Assembly (NCBI RefSeq): GCF_001641265.1
Contig: NW_020167540.1
Location: 310,001-374,000, forward strand
DNA: 64,000 bases
From: Pseudogymnoascus destructans
Lineage: Eukaryota; Ascomycota; Leotiomycetes; Thelebolales; Thelebolaceae
Direction: 5' to 3'
In this document: piece by piece, positions 44,254-55,788 of the stretch
How the letters are laid out: each line of letters opens with the position of its first letter
Position numbering within the stretch: the first letter of the stretch is position 1
Position numbers and translations under genes: made by a program
The notes under the pieces: model-generated
Seen by the model: the letters and a program-made list of their open reading frames with translations, nothing else
Databases searched by the model: none
Told to the model about the DNA's origin: nothing

Positions 44254-46939
44254 CAGTGTTCGGCACGGATACCAATATACCCGTGGTATCCGGGTATATC
44301 CTCGAGTATATACCTACCCGGCGATATTTTAGGAGTATCCGGCGTATCCGGATACTCTCGAGTATATATCCGGATACATGCCAAGAATAGCCAAGCGCAG
44401 CCAAGACCTCTTTTTTCCAACGCCGTGAGATCTATATTGATGCTGTATAAAGTGATAATTATCCTCAGAATGAGCGACTCGTCGTTATCAGATATACCAA
44501 CGGAGCCTGAGGGCTATAATAGCTATGATACTTATAATGAGCCAAGTCTGCCAACGCTGCCACCCCCTATTCATATTCAACAGGATATTAATCCTACACC
44601 GCTCCGGCTTCAGCCTCCAGGACGAATGCTGCCACCAACGTCGTCGGTACTATTTACGAAGCTATTATATTCGCGATTGATACTTGATAGTAACCCACCT
44701 ACAGTCAAAGTAACTTGCTTACAACCAGGCTGCGGATATTCACCTACTCCGCAGCTATTAAGTCAGACTTCAACCGGTAATCTTTGGAAGCACTATACGC
44801 AGAAGCATCCAACAGTAGCATATACAATGAAAGGTCATACAATTACGCCGTCAAGCCCATCAAGTAGTGCATCGTTATTTTTTGAGCCACGGCCGCGGAA
44901 CCCGCAAGTCCAGCCCGCTCAAGCTCAAGCATCAAATAGTAGAGCGAAATACCGAGAGTTATTACTCTCATTCGTTGTATCAAATAACCTCTCCTTACGA
45001 CTTATTGAGAGCTATTCGTTCCATCAATTAGTACAGTTCTTAAGCCCAAGTACTCTATCGATATCGTCGCGAACACTACACCGAGAGCTACAGCGGCAAT
45101 TCTCATATCACCGAGGATTGCTACAATTAGAACTCCAGGCTCATATTACCTATGGCGGCCGGATATCTATTACAACAGATGCATGGACTGCACGGAACTA
45201 TACAGAGTACGCTGCTGTCACAGGCCATTGGATTAATGAGAAGTGGCAGCACCGGTGCGTATTACTTGATGTAATCCACCTTCAAGAGCCAATTCATAGC
45301 GGCGAATATCTCGCTCAAGAGTTAGCTGCAGTAACAGATAGCTTCGAAATTACAGGTGCTATATTTACTTGTACGCGGGATAATGCCTCAGCGAATACTG
45401 TGATGCTTTCAGAATATGAGAAAATAGCCAGTAAGCAGCAGACGACTATTCAACAGCCATGGACGTTTACTGTAAAGGAAGGGGACGTTCGGTGTATTGC
45501 TCATATTATCAATCTTGCAGTTCAAGCTACTCTAAAGAGCTTGAAAGCTAGCCCGGATACAGAAACAGAAGCGTACTGGTGTCAGCAAGGGCTTGCCCGG
45601 ATTCCGCAGCGTATTGATAACTCTTCTACTGAAGTATCAGCTACGCTTGAGAAGCTCCGAAGGCATATTTATGTCTTTCGAAACCGAAGAGCATGGAAGG
45701 ATGCTTTACAGAAGCAGATACAAGCTGCAGGCCAGAAGCCACGCCAGCTATCACTTGATATGCCTATACGCTGGAATTCAACGTACTATATGCTTGAAAC
45801 AGCTATAAAGCTTCGAATACCAATTACTGCAGTATGCTCTACGCAGAAGCTTGATATCAGTATGAAGGATATTGCGTTAACAAGCAACGATTGGGCTATT
45901 ATCGAAGCTCTTGAACGATTATTCTTAGTATTCTTAAAGCCGTCAAGACGGCTACAAAGCGATTCATATCCAACGCTCAACTTTACAATTCCTCTTTACT
46001 TAAAGATGATAAATAAGGTCACATTACTACAAGAAGAGCTTGGTAGAAGCTCTACGATCGGAGTAGCTTGTGGAGCTGCGCTTCAAAAGCTTAATGAGTA
46101 TTATACTCTTACAACGAATCGGCAATGTAAGCACTCAGCTGTTGCTACAATTTGCGACCCACGAATGAATCATACAGTATTTAAGAAGATATATCCAAAT
46201 GCTATAGACGATACACGAAGATTACGAGCAAGAGCGCAGTTCGAAGACGTTTGTAGAACGTACCAAAAGCGAGAGTATCACCTTGATACGGAGCGAATTA
46301 CTCACGAAACAGCTCTTGCAGAAGCAATAAGTGCTACTGCTACAATAGATCAAGAACCTGATTCTGACGAAGATCTATTTGCGTCAGAAGGCTTGGCTTT
46401 TCAAGAGCCAGAATGGAGGCGCTGGATGCTTGAACCACGGCCCGGTGAGCATACTGATATTCTCAAATATTGGTGCGCAAAGCAATACCAATATCCAGTT
46501 ATTGCCCGTATTGCTCGTGATCATCTAGCTATTCCAGCAACATCTGCAGCATCGGAACGAGTATTTAGTAATGGTAGTGATATTATTACAAAGAAGCGGA
46601 ATAGGTTATCACCGCCAACTATTAGATATTTACTTTGCTTACGGAATTGGGGTAAAATACGGGAGGCTGATAGCGACGGCGATGATGCTGACGATGAAGC
46701 ACCTGAATAGGGACTCGCAGAAAGGGGGGGTCTCACGGAAAGGGGGCTCGCGGAAAGGGGTTTACTACTATTATCAAAAGCTTCATTCTTTTTTATATAC
46801 GCTATTCTATTTTTATATACAATATTCAGCCTCATGTATCCGGATATATACCCTACCCTACCCGTCAGATCGTCGCCGGGTATATACCCTACCCGTGAGC
46901 TTCACGGATACTACCCGGATATGTATCCGCCGAACACTG
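44254..46939 (+). mobile_element. Intact-looking hAT transposon
   Basis: The ends are the 11-bp inverted repeats CAGTGTTCGGC (44254-44264) and GCCGAACACTG (46929-46939). The 8-bp target duplication GTATGCCA lies directly outside both (44246-44253 and 46940-46947), the hallmark of hAT insertion. Many copies of TATCCGG, TACCCGG and related words lie within 150 bases of each end; hAT transposases are known to bind such subterminal repeats. One uninterrupted transposase gene fills the interior. Confidence 0.93.
44470..46710 (+). CDS. hAT-family transposase, 746 residues
   Basis: The start is set at the ATG at 44470 (MSDSSLSDIPTEP) because the open frame further upstream runs through the terminal repeat. 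A BED-type zinc finger (CLQPGCGYS followed by NLWKHYTQKH) binds DNA. The RNase-H-like core includes ISITTDAWTARNYTEYAAV with its first Asp, then FTCTRDNASANT with the second. The hAT C-terminal dimerisation region is complete: ILKYWCAKQYQYPVIARIAR, then IPATSAASERVFSNG and IRYLLCLRNW. No stops or frameshifts interrupt it, so this copy could be active. Confidence 0.92.
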   Translation: MSDSSLSDIPTEPEGYNSYDTYNEPSLPTLPPPIHIQQDINPTPLRLQPPGRMLPPTSSVLFTKLLYSRLILDSNPPTVKVTCLQPGCGYSPTPQLLSQTSTGNLWKHYTQKHPTVAYTMKGHTITPSSPSSSASLFFEPRPRNPQVQPAQAQASNSRAKYRELLLSFVVSNNLSLRLIESYSFHQLVQFLSPSTLSISSRTLHRELQRQFSYHRGLLQLELQAHITYGGRISITTDAWTARNYTEYAAVTGHWINEKWQHRCVLLDVIHLQEPIHSGEYLAQELAAVTDSFEITGAIFTCTRDNASANTVMLSEYEKIASKQQTTIQQPWTFTVKEGDVRCIAHIINLAVQATLKSLKASPDTETEAYWCQQGLARIPQRIDNSSTEVSATLEKLRRHIYVFRNRRAWKDALQKQIQAAGQKPRQLSLDMPIRWNSTYYMLETAIKLRIPITAVCSTQKLDISMKDIALTSNDWAIIEALERLFLVFLKPSRRLQSDSYPTLNFTIPLYLKMINKVTLLQEELGRSSTIGVACGAALQKLNEYYTLTTNRQCKHSAVATICDPRMNHTVFKKIYPNAIDDTRRLRARAQFEDVCRTYQKREYHLDTERITHETALAEAISATATIDQEPDSDEDLFASEGLAFQEPEWRRWMLEPRPGEHTDILKYWCAKQYQYPVIARIARDHLAIPATSAASERVFSNGSDIITKKRNRLSPPTIRYLLCLRNWGKIREADSDGDDADDEAPE

Positions 46940-47002
46940 GTATGCCACGTCACCTTATGAAAACCACTTTAATACTACCAATTCATGAACAATACTACCA
47001 AT

Positions 47003-47329
47003 ATGCCTCCAACCCATGAATCTGAATATAAATCTCGCATTGCAGAAGCTGTGCAGTTCTTTTTAAAGCCTCCACAAGACCATACAATCTACTAGGTCAC
47101 TACAAAATTTGACATTAAGTACGAAACTCTATGATGACACATATCGAAGCTGACATCTACAACGCACAAGCCATATGGAGGACAAAACCAAGTATTAACT
47201 CCTGTACAAAATGCTGCAATTTGCCAATTTATACATGACCAACTCGAGCGTAGTATTCCTGCAAATCGGAGTACGCTACTGTTGATACAAGCAATTGCTA
47301 TAGCCCATTCCCAATTGCCTAGCTAAACT
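47003..47329 (+). pseudogene. Pogo/Tc5-type transposase N-terminal fragment
   Basis: The frame from the ATG at 47003 reads as the helix-turn-helix N-terminus of a pogo-family transposase. HESEYKSRIAEAVQFFL and LTPVQNAAICQFIHDQLE are recognisable. TAG and two adjacent TGA codons interrupt it, fitting CAG and CGA converted by C-to-T. The catalytic core is absent. It lies just outside the hAT target duplication. Confidence 0.55.
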
Positions 47330-47611
47330 GCCTTGCCTCTACCCAGCGTGGTCGATATTTTTCTCGTTATCCCGTTCAACAGCACTAACTGCCGTTCGTT
47401 ATCGCCTACCCTAAATGGACTGGCGTCCGTTTTAGGCCCCTTAAACGGCCGTTGGTTGGTCAGATTCCCAACGGAACGGGTCCGTTGTAACCTGTTTTGG
47501 CTAGTTTTTCAGCTGCGGGCCGCGGATAGCGCTGCGCCCCTAGCAGCAAGAAAGTTAAGGAGAAAATGAGACAATTGAGCATGAGGATCAACCAAATCTC
47601 ACCATAATTAC
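47330..47611. other. Unassigned sequence left of the Gypsy cluster
   Basis: No gene was recognised. If the 5' part of Gypsy element 1 continued here it should appear on the minus strand next to the LTR, but no gag N-terminus is visible, so a breakpoint or deletion lies close to 47611. Confidence 0.4.
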
Positions 47612-47982
47612 TGTAAGGACACAGGGCACCCAGCTCACAGTAATAGCATATGAGAGTGCGAGTCGGAGGCTAAACGGATGCTATCCTATAGGTCTACTAT
47701 AAAGGATACAAAAAAGATGAAGGGGGAACCCCGTTGAGTCTGTTTCCTTAACTCCCGAAACGGGCCCGACTCGGTTATCCCAACCCTAGCCCTGAACCTT
47801 CCACCGCAACAGGTCTACATCGGCCCTGAACCCTATACACTTACCGTCCCCCACTATAGTGTAACTCGCTATATGATCCTCTACTGGTTCGAAACCCCAC
47901 CGAGTCGGATTCCATGTTTGTAGTGACCGTAACAGTTCTGAGACAGGTTCTTCGAGTATCTAGGTACGGAGGCATCCTTACA
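47612..47982 (-). repeat. Element-1 LTR, displaced 5' copy
   Basis: 371 bases TG...CA, the reverse complement of 55417-55788. About 290 bases are nearly identical, and the terminal 75 bases near 47612 are noticeably diverged. It is followed at once by AGATA, the complement of the TATCT duplication. Confidence 0.88.
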
Positions 47983-48138
47983 AGATAGGAGCTTCGTGCT
48001 CAACTCAATACAGTATTTGTTATATACTAGTAACGTGTTACTTGAAGCCTTTGTGTCTGATCCCCTGCCTCCTCTGATAAGTAAACCTTTACGCAAGAGA
48101 ACCTCTGTGTCTTCTATCGTTTAGAAGTCAGCGTTACA
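47983..48138 (+). repeat. Element-2 LTR, displaced outer part of the 3' copy
   Basis: It matches the complement of 62134-62293 and ends GCGTTACA. It then meets AGCAA and the interrupted gag of element A. Together with 55789-56034 it adds up to one complete LTR apart from a duplicated 21-mer present only in the 5' copy. Confidence 0.88.
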
Positions 48139-49585
48139 AGCAACAAACAATTCAGAAATTTCTTGAAAAGCAAACCCAACAAGCTCTGAAGAATGAACCA
48201 GGACACCACTCTCACAGTCGACTGTCAGCTCGGATTCCAGACCCTCCAATCCTCACAGATGGGATAGAGCCAGCATTTGAAGACTGGGTTGTGAAAATTT
48301 GCCTCAAGCTCGAAGCCAATATTGATCATTTTCCAACACAGACTTTACAAATGAGCTACATTCAGAGTCGACTGGGAGGACTGGCAGTTCGACATGTCAA
48401 TCCAAGGCTTCGACCAAACTTTACAAACAAATTGCAGACAGCAGAAGAAATTCTCGAACTTTTGGAAAAAGTCTTCGTGATCCCGATCGAAGGCACACAG
48501 CTCAAACTGAGTATCGAAAGCTGTATCAGAGAAACAACACCTTTGCAGTGTTCTGGGCTGAGTTCCAAAGGCTCACAACAGAGCTTGATTACTCTGAAGA
48601 AGCTTTGCTGGATGACTTGCGCTTCAAAGTCAACCAACAGATGCAGAAAGCCTTAGTGGCTGAAGTTGGAGCTACTACACTTCACGAGTTTGCAAAGAAA
48701 TGCATGCTCATCGACCAGAACATTCAGCGGATCAAGGAACAAGAAGACAAAAGGAAGCCAAAGTCATTTTCGAACAACATGGGCCAAACTCAAAATCAGG
48801 GCCAGGCACTTCGAACTTCAATCCCTCAACCTACAATGGATTCGAACATGCAAAACAAGACGCAGAAGCTGTATCAACCACCGCATCAAGATCCAGCAAA
48901 AGAAATGCTCATGAAACTTGGGAAATGCTTCATATGCCGACAAAATGGACATCGAGCTCGAGACTGTCCCCAGAAGCTCAAAGCTCAAGTGAATGAGGTA
49001 TCTACAGCTGAGTCTATCATCGATTCGGAAAACGAATAGCCTCTAGACAAGTCATCACTAGAGGCAGTGCAGCCAAAACAAGTTGAAGGATTCAATGGAG
49101 AGGCTGCCCCTGCTATCACACATGCTATATATCCTCGACTACAAGTGGGAGAGCATGTGGAGAGCCTATGTCCATTATTCATCACTTCGATGGGAAAACA
49201 TTCCATCATTCTCGGGAAAGCTTGGATGAAGCAACATGGAGTTGTTCTCGATATGATCAATAATCAAGTCCTCTTCACTGGAGATTATTGCAACCATTCT
49301 ATACCAGATCGAGCCCTCGAAACAGAGCCTATATCTAAAAGCGAAAGACAAAGGCCAAAGAAGAAAGCCAAAGAAATGCCTCCTCCAGAACCTGCTCCGA
49401 AAGTGGAAAAACCAAAACCTTGCACCATAGCAATGATTGGCGCAGCACCATTTCGAATGCTCATGAAGCAAAGAGGAGCTCAAGTCTTTGCTATATCAAT
49501 GAAGGACATAATCGAGCACAAGAACAAGACCAAAACTGAAGAAATTGACTCTCGACTGATCCTTCCGAAGGAATTTAAAAACCAA
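48139..49585 (+). pseudogene. Element A: Gag (C-terminal part) and retropepsin region
   Basis: From the AGCAA duplication the frame reads the Gag capsid region (IEPAFEDWVVKICLKLEANI, SYIQSRLGGLA). A one-base deletion near 48479 shifts it, and capsid (AVFWAEFQRLTTELDY) and the CCHC knuckle CFICRQNGHRARDC follow. A TAG at 49037-49039 (CAG by one C-to-T change) separates Gag from the protease-like region (HSIILGKAWMKQHGVVLD). Near 49585 the sequence passes without a stop into Gag of element 1. No reverse transcriptase of A is present in the window. Confidence 0.8.
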
Positions 49586-49993
49586 TGGAAGGGAGAATAC
49601 CAGACCATGGTACGAGAACTTACCGCCTTCGACCAGGAACGGCGCTGGAACAACGAATTGAATCCGCTACCCGCTCTCGCAAGGACGTCCACACGTACCA
49701 CGGATACGGCAAAGACGTCATCAGCGTCGAAGCCGACTCGAGCCACATCCACTCTGTTCACCCGAACCGCGTTCCTCCCCAAGCCAGCCATACCGGAACG
49801 TCCGAGAACCGCAGTCCCTGTGCCCTCAGGAAACTGTTTCAAGTGTGGCAAGCCCGGCCATTTCCAGGACAAATGCCCCCTTAACGCTACTATCAAGGAA
49901 ATGGACCGTAACGACCCCGAGGCAGCAGAACAATGGGAAGACGCCATGGAACTTCAATCGGATGCGTCCCTCGAGGAAAACGACGAGGCCTAG
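49586..49993 (+). pseudogene. Element 1: Gag C-terminal part with zinc knuckle, 5' truncated
   Basis: The frame inherited from element A continues into a Thr/Ser-rich linker and the CCHC knuckle CFKCGKPGHFQDKC, then an acidic tail, ending with TAG at 49991-49993. The capsid part of this Gag is missing. The pol frame overlaps the last 61 bases in the -1 register, so Pol would normally be made by -1 frameshifting. I see no standard slippery heptamer in the overlap. Confidence 0.75.
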
Positions 49994-52900
49994 GAGAAGG
50001 CTCCTTCCTAGGTCTACGCAAATGTGACCTGCGAGGACTAGACTTACGAGAACTCCTGGGAGGCACCCAGTTCTTAGTCGACACGACCCTGAGTATGAAT
50101 GGACTCGGTGTGCAAACAAAGTCCCTAGCAGACACAGGAGCAAACGGCTACCTCGTCATTAACAAGCCTTTCGCAATACGACTGTCGAAAGCGCTTCAGA
50201 GCCCTATACGGAAACTACCCTACTCTGTACCCATACGTGGATTTCAGCGCAAAATCCAAGGCCACGTATCAGAGTATATTCGGTTACACTTAACAGTCGA
50301 AGGACGCCGAATATATAACTGCCCCTTTGTACTCCTGGACCTCGGAGCACAAGATGTGATAATTGGGAAGAAGCTTTTCAGCCGCTTCCGAATACTACTC
50401 GACTCTGCAAAGAGCCGGTTAGTATGGCCAAAGGAGTACCCGCCGACTCCTAGCTGGAGCAAGGAGATCACCTTGCCCTACCACTCACGCGAAACGTCCA
50501 TTAAACATCCTGCATACCAGTCGGATGCGAATCGCCGGGATTTCGCAATCCACCGCGAAGACAGACGCCGCGCAGGCGGACGTTCAATGGAAATGAAAGT
50601 GATAACTTCTGACTATGAAGAGATCACCGATACGACATCGAACCCACCACGAAACCAGGAGGTTTCTCCCCCACCGCAGAAAACCCTAATACATAGGTTT
50701 ACGCCCATGCATATATGCGAAATCAGTGCAAATGCTTTCCACCACGAGATGATGCGAAACGACTCCGAGTTTTTTCAAACTAGCATCTACGAAATCGATC
50801 AGATCATTCATGAAAAGGAGTTGGTAGAGGACGAAGAAACGCTCCGCCTCATCCAGCAGAAGCTTCCGCATATGCACCGGAGGTACACCGATGTCTTTTC
50901 GAAGTTGGAATCGGATCGAATCCCCCCCCCCCGCATATACGACCACAAGATACAGCTCGAAGCCCCTTTACCAAATGCTTTCTCCCCGTTATATCGACAG
51001 GGCACCGAAGAGCTTAAGGCTACCAAGCAATACCTGCTGGAAAACCTGGAAAAGGGATTCATCGTCAACAGCAACAGCCCCTTTGCATCCCCTATCCTAT
51101 TCGTAAAGAAAGCGGATGGCAAATTAAGATTTTGCATCGATTACCGGAAGTTAAATGGTCTCACCCGGAACGATCCCTACCCCATCCCGCGTATCGATGA
51201 ACTACTAGGACGAGTGTCGAAAGCAAAAATCTTCACGAAGCTAGATATCAGACAAGCCTTCCATCGTATACGGATGCACCCCGACTCGGAAGAGTACACG
51301 ACCTTTCGGACTCGCTATGGATCCTATAAGTGCAAAGTGCTGCCATTTGGACTGACGAATGGTCCCGCAACCTATCAGCGGTATATGAATGACGTCCTGA
51401 TGCAATACTTAGACGACTTCTGTACCGCGTACTTAGACGACATCCTAATCTATTTAGAGGACCCTACGAAACACATAGAGCATGTGCATAAGGTCCTACA
51501 GCATCTTCGCGAAGCTGGACTCCAAGCCGATTTGAACAAATGCGAGTTCAACGTCACCAGGACAAAATACTTGGGTTATGTTCTCACTACCTCCGGTGTC
51601 GAAGCGGATCCTGACAAAATCGAACCCCTTCGTAACTGGATCCGACCGACCACTGTTACGGGTGTGAAGTCCTACCTGGGATTCTGTGGCTTCTATAGAC
51701 AATTCATTCGTAATTTTGGCAAAATAGCAAAGCCCCTCACCACCATCACTAGTCCCTCGGAGCCGTTTCGGTGGACAGACGAATGTGAGGATGCGTTCGA
51801 GGAATTGCGACAACAACTTTTAGCGGTACAGGCACTTCACCACTTCAACCCCGAATTGCCTACGAAGCTGGAGACCGACTCCTCTGATGGAGTGGTAGCT
51901 GGTGTCCTGTCTCAAGAACACCCTGACAAGCGATGGTACCCAGTAAGCTTCTACAGTCACGTCCTATCCGGACATGAGATCAACTGGGAGATCCACGACA
52001 AGGAACTATTCGCAATCGTGAAAGCCTTTGAAAAATGGAGGCCCAAGCTGGCTTCGGTACGCCACCGAGTTGACGTCTACACTGATCACCGTTCGTTGGA
52101 ATATTTCATGTCTACCAAGATTCTCACAGCGAAACAGGTTCGGTGGATGGAGCTACTCTCCGACTTCAATTTCTGCATCACGTACACCGCAGGCAAGAAT
52201 AATCAGAAGGCTGATATTCTGAGCCGAAGAGACCAAGACCTGGTAACGCAGCAGAAAGTCAAACTTGATAGTAGGGCGAGGGTATTGTTAGGTCCAAGCC
52301 GCCTACACCCCCGAATCAGCACCGAACTCGCCGAGAGCTACATAGCATCCATTAATTCAATGGACACCGCCAAGCCCCAGGTGCCCTTCAATTTAATAGA
52401 AGCGCTATGTGCGGACAATCGGAAGTCGTTCACTGAGACTCGCGCGAAACAACCCCTACCGGACGGATTCGCGATGAACGACCAGCTCCTCCTATACAAA
52501 GGCCGCCTATGTGTGAATCGCCACACTGACCTATGTACGAAACTGATCCGGGAAGCGCACGATCAAGTGTCGTCAGCACACCCAAGTGGCAGGAAAACCT
52601 ACCAATTGCTCGCCCCAAAGTATCATTGGGTCGGGATGGAAGCGGACTGTTTGCGGTATGTACGAAACTGCGTGAAATGCCGGCTTTCTCACACCAATGT
52701 CACTAAGCAACAAGGATTTCTACACCCACTACCCGTACCCGAGTACCCTATGCAACACCTCACCATGGACTTCAAGGAGTTCCCAAGGGACAAGCATGGA
52801 TACGATAGCATCTTAGTGTTTATGGACCGACTCGGAAAGAGTTCAGTGACAATACCTTGCTACAAGACCATAACTGCCCGCCAGATGGCGCAATTGTTCA

Positions 52901-53946
52901 TCGAATGGATATACCGATTCGGACACACTCCGGAGTCGATTGTAAGCGACCACGGACCCCAATTCGTATCATCCTTTTGGCAAGAGTTCTGTTGAATTAT
53001 CGGCGTTAAGGTTAAGCTGTCAACGGCCTATCATAAGCAGACCGACGGGCAGACGGAAATCATGAACCGATACATCGATCAGAGACTGAGGCCCTTCGTA
53101 TCCTATTATCAGGATAACTGGAGCGAGCTCATCCCAATAATGGACTGCGTGCAAATGACACTCCCCCACGCATCCATTGGCATGACCCCCTACCGACTCA
53201 AGTACGGAACCAATCCGCGTACGAGTTGGGATTGGAACACTCTGAAAAGCACCAACCCCCGGGAGACCCTAAACCGAGAGGAAGCCAAGGCGGTGGCAGA
53301 CCGAATGCATACCGCATGGGTCCACGCAAAGGAAAACATGGCAAAGGCACAAGAGGAAATGTCTAAGCATGCGAATCGACGCCGCAGGGCCATCGACTGG
53401 GACGTAGGAGATAGAGTGTACCTATCGACCAAAAATTTGAAAAACTCTCGTCCTAGCCGCAAGCTGGGCCAACAATGGGTCGGACCATATACGGTGGTGG
53501 AACGGATTGGGCACGCATTTCGATTGGAACTACCTAGCGGTTCTCAAATACACGATGTGTTCTCACCAGACGTACTTATGAAGGATCCAAACAATCCCCT
53601 ACCTGGTCAGGATCCGCCTGAGCCTAGCAGCGAAGTGATAGACGGCGTAGAGGAATGGGAAGTGGAAAAGATCCTCGGCGTAAGGGTCCACCGGAAGCAA
53701 CTACAATACCGGGTTAGTTGGGTCGGATACGATCCGGACCCGGAGTGGTACCCAGCGTCAAACTTCATGAACTCTCCCCAGAAACTCAGAGAGTTTCATA
53801 CGGAATACCCAGACTTACCAGGTCCACCTCACGAACTACTAGGAGTTGTTACGGCAGGGGAGACGGGAAAGGAACAAAACTACGATCACGGAGGGAAAGA
53901 CAAAGCGGAAGAAACAGAGTCATTGCTGTCGGCGACTCTAAACTAA
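49933..53946 (+). CDS. Element 1 Pol: protease, RT, RNase H, integrase, chromodomain (one stop)
   Basis: The domain order is that of a chromovirus. The retropepsin LADTGANGYLVI is first, then the RT with AYLDDILIYLE and the RNase H LETDSSDGVVAG. The zinc-binding integrase start includes CVKCRLSH, and the integrase core has TMDFKEFP, IVSDHGPQF and the Glu in QTDGQTEIM. A C-terminal chromodomain contains YRVSWVGYDPDPEWYPASN, which in chromoviruses directs insertion to marked chromatin. A single TGA at 52993-52995 (CGA by a C-to-T change) splits the integrase between its second and third catalytic residues; otherwise the 1337-codon frame is open. Confidence 0.9.
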
Positions 53947-54120
53947 ATATACCCTCCGAGCCAGGGCGCACTCACCACCGTAACCCTTGCAAGAGCCACC
54001 CTTCCCAAACGTCTCACCGGCGTCGCAACAAGCGGCTACCACCATGAGAGACGAAGGGTCGAAGTGACCCCACGCGAAGGGCCAGGCCCGAGTCCCCTCC
54101 GACACAAGGTCTTCCCCCAC

Positions 54121-54800
54121 CTAGGCCCCATAGGCCGCCCCAACTTCCCCATCCTCCCCCTCCCTCCTTCCATCACCCCGAGTCGGAGCAACCGCGGGAG
54201 CGGCAGCGGTGGGCAGTTTGCCCACAGCAGCCACCAACTCCCCCAAGAGAGCAGGAACGCTCTCCTGTTCCGTCCGAAGACGGCGCAGCGACGACCGAAT
54301 TTGCTGCCCAGAGTCAGCATCAAAACCATACCGAGTCACAAGGGGAAGGGGGGATACTCACGGCCAGCCCCAACTCGAGGGCAGCCCGAGTGGCGCGTGC
54401 CTCCTCGTAGAGGTCACGCTCCGCCTCAGAGCGGAACTTGGGCACGCTCTGGGCGGCCAGGAGGGCCACCCGATTGGCCTCGGTGGCGGCGGCGACGACT
54501 TCGGCGAGGATGAGGGGGGTGGCCTCTTCGGCGGCCAGGAGGGCCGCAAACTCTTCCCCGAGGAACCAGGGCAGCTTCCACCAAAGTCAGCAACGGCCAA
54601 CCAAACCAAACACCGAACCCCAGAAGAAAACCTACCGGGACGCAAGGCGAGTGCTGCGCGGTGCAGTACCCACACTTCGAACTGGTCGAGGACCAGACGC
54701 AGTCGTGGGACTGGATCCCACGGGCTTTGGCCCGAAGGCAGCGCAAACAGAGCACATGGAAGGCAACCGTAAGGGCCCCGGAGGGGGTCGGAACCAGCAT
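54121..54800 (-). CDS. Antisense gene inside Gypsy element 1: spliced cysteine-cluster protein
   Basis: On the strand opposite to pol three exons (54800-54636, 54574-54362, 54303-54121) join across two phase-0 GT-AG introns of 61 and 58 bp, giving 186 residues. Both introns end with a TGCTGACT branch-like word 8-9 bases or so before AG. Exon 1 has a Cys cluster C-x2-C-x12-C-x9-C-x2-C-x6-C (CLRCLRAKA, then KCGYCTAQHSPC). Exons 2-3 form an Ala/Glu-rich helix (EFAALLAAEEATPLILAEVV) and a second one (LRRLRTEQESVPALLGELV). The same arrangement and size occur in element 2. Function unknown. The start at 54800 is the first ATG and may have more upstream sequence. Confidence 0.65.
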
Positions 54801-55416
54801 CGTCGATTCTTTGGATTTGAATGGAATCTGCGATTCCGTTAGCCAAGCCCAAGTTATTACCAGCGCGCCAACGCGCTCCCATCACCTACTCGTTCGTTCA
54901 GATTGTGGATATCCTATACAATCAGTTAGTAGACGATCAAGAAACGGACGGGGAGTGGCCACTTACTGGTCTCGGAGGTCGGTTTGTGGGCGTTGTTGTT
55001 GTGAAGCAATAAAAAACGAGAAAGTGGGCGAAGCTCTGAACTCAGATTTGGCTTACAACAATGACACCCGAATCGGGTTAGCGCAGCTACCCTCCTTGCG
55101 CGATGGGGAACTTTCGACGCGTACCTGTAGCGGATACCTCCCGGTGCTCATTCGGACCATCACCACTAAGCTAGAGATTGAACAAAGAAAACAAAAAGTA
55201 ATTGCATACCAGATGGAGCTGATACGGTAGTACTGCTCCAGGATTATTTTTTCCATCTCCCGGCACATCAGACCAATGCGGTTGTCACTAATGCGGCCAC
55301 GCACGCAAACCCCACGACAAAGAACGCCCAAGCCACTGACGCTACCCAGATGGGTTCCGGACCATAGGCGGGCGGCGTGCTTTGCGGACAAAGCACTCTC
55401 TTACGACGGGGGGTAG
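54801..55416 (+). other. Element-1 3' untranslated region and polypurine tract
   Basis: Noncoding stretch before the 3' LTR, ending in GACGGGGGGTAG (55405-55416), a polypurine tract directly against the LTR. It could hold the promoter of the antisense gene. Confidence 0.65.
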
Positions 55417-55788
55417 TGTAAGGATGCCTCCATACCTAGATACTCGAAGAACCTGTCTCAGAACTGTTACGGTCACTACAAACATGGAATCCGACTCGGT
55501 GGGGTTTCGAACCAGTAGAGGATCATATAGCGAGTTACACTATAGTGGGGGACGGTAAGTGTATAGGGTTCAGGGCCGATGTAGACCTGTTGCGGTGGAA
55601 GGTTCAGGGCTAGGGTTGGGATAACCGAGTCGGGCCCGTTTCGGGAGTTAAGGAAACAGACTCAACGGGGTTCCCCCTTCATCTTTTTTGTATCCTTCGT
55701 AGTAGACCTATAGGATAGAATACAGCATCACCTCCGACTCGCACTCCCATATGCACCTACGGAGAGCCGTATTCCCTGTGTCCTTACA
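55417..55788 (+). repeat. Element-1 3' LTR
   Basis: 372 bases, TGTAAGGATG...TCCTTACA, preceded by the polypurine tract and followed by TATCT, the target duplication. It contains GGTTTCGAACC (B-box-like on the other strand). Confidence 0.92.

Noticed and set aside
47880..47900. tRNA gene at the B-box-like word
   Set aside because: No cloverleaf with matching acceptor and anticodon stems can be formed around it.
47612..47982. Left element-1 LTR as an independent solo LTR
   Set aside because: The five bases before it (ATTAC) do not match AGATA after it, whereas AGATA pairs with TATCT beyond the other LTR, so it is one end of a split insertion.
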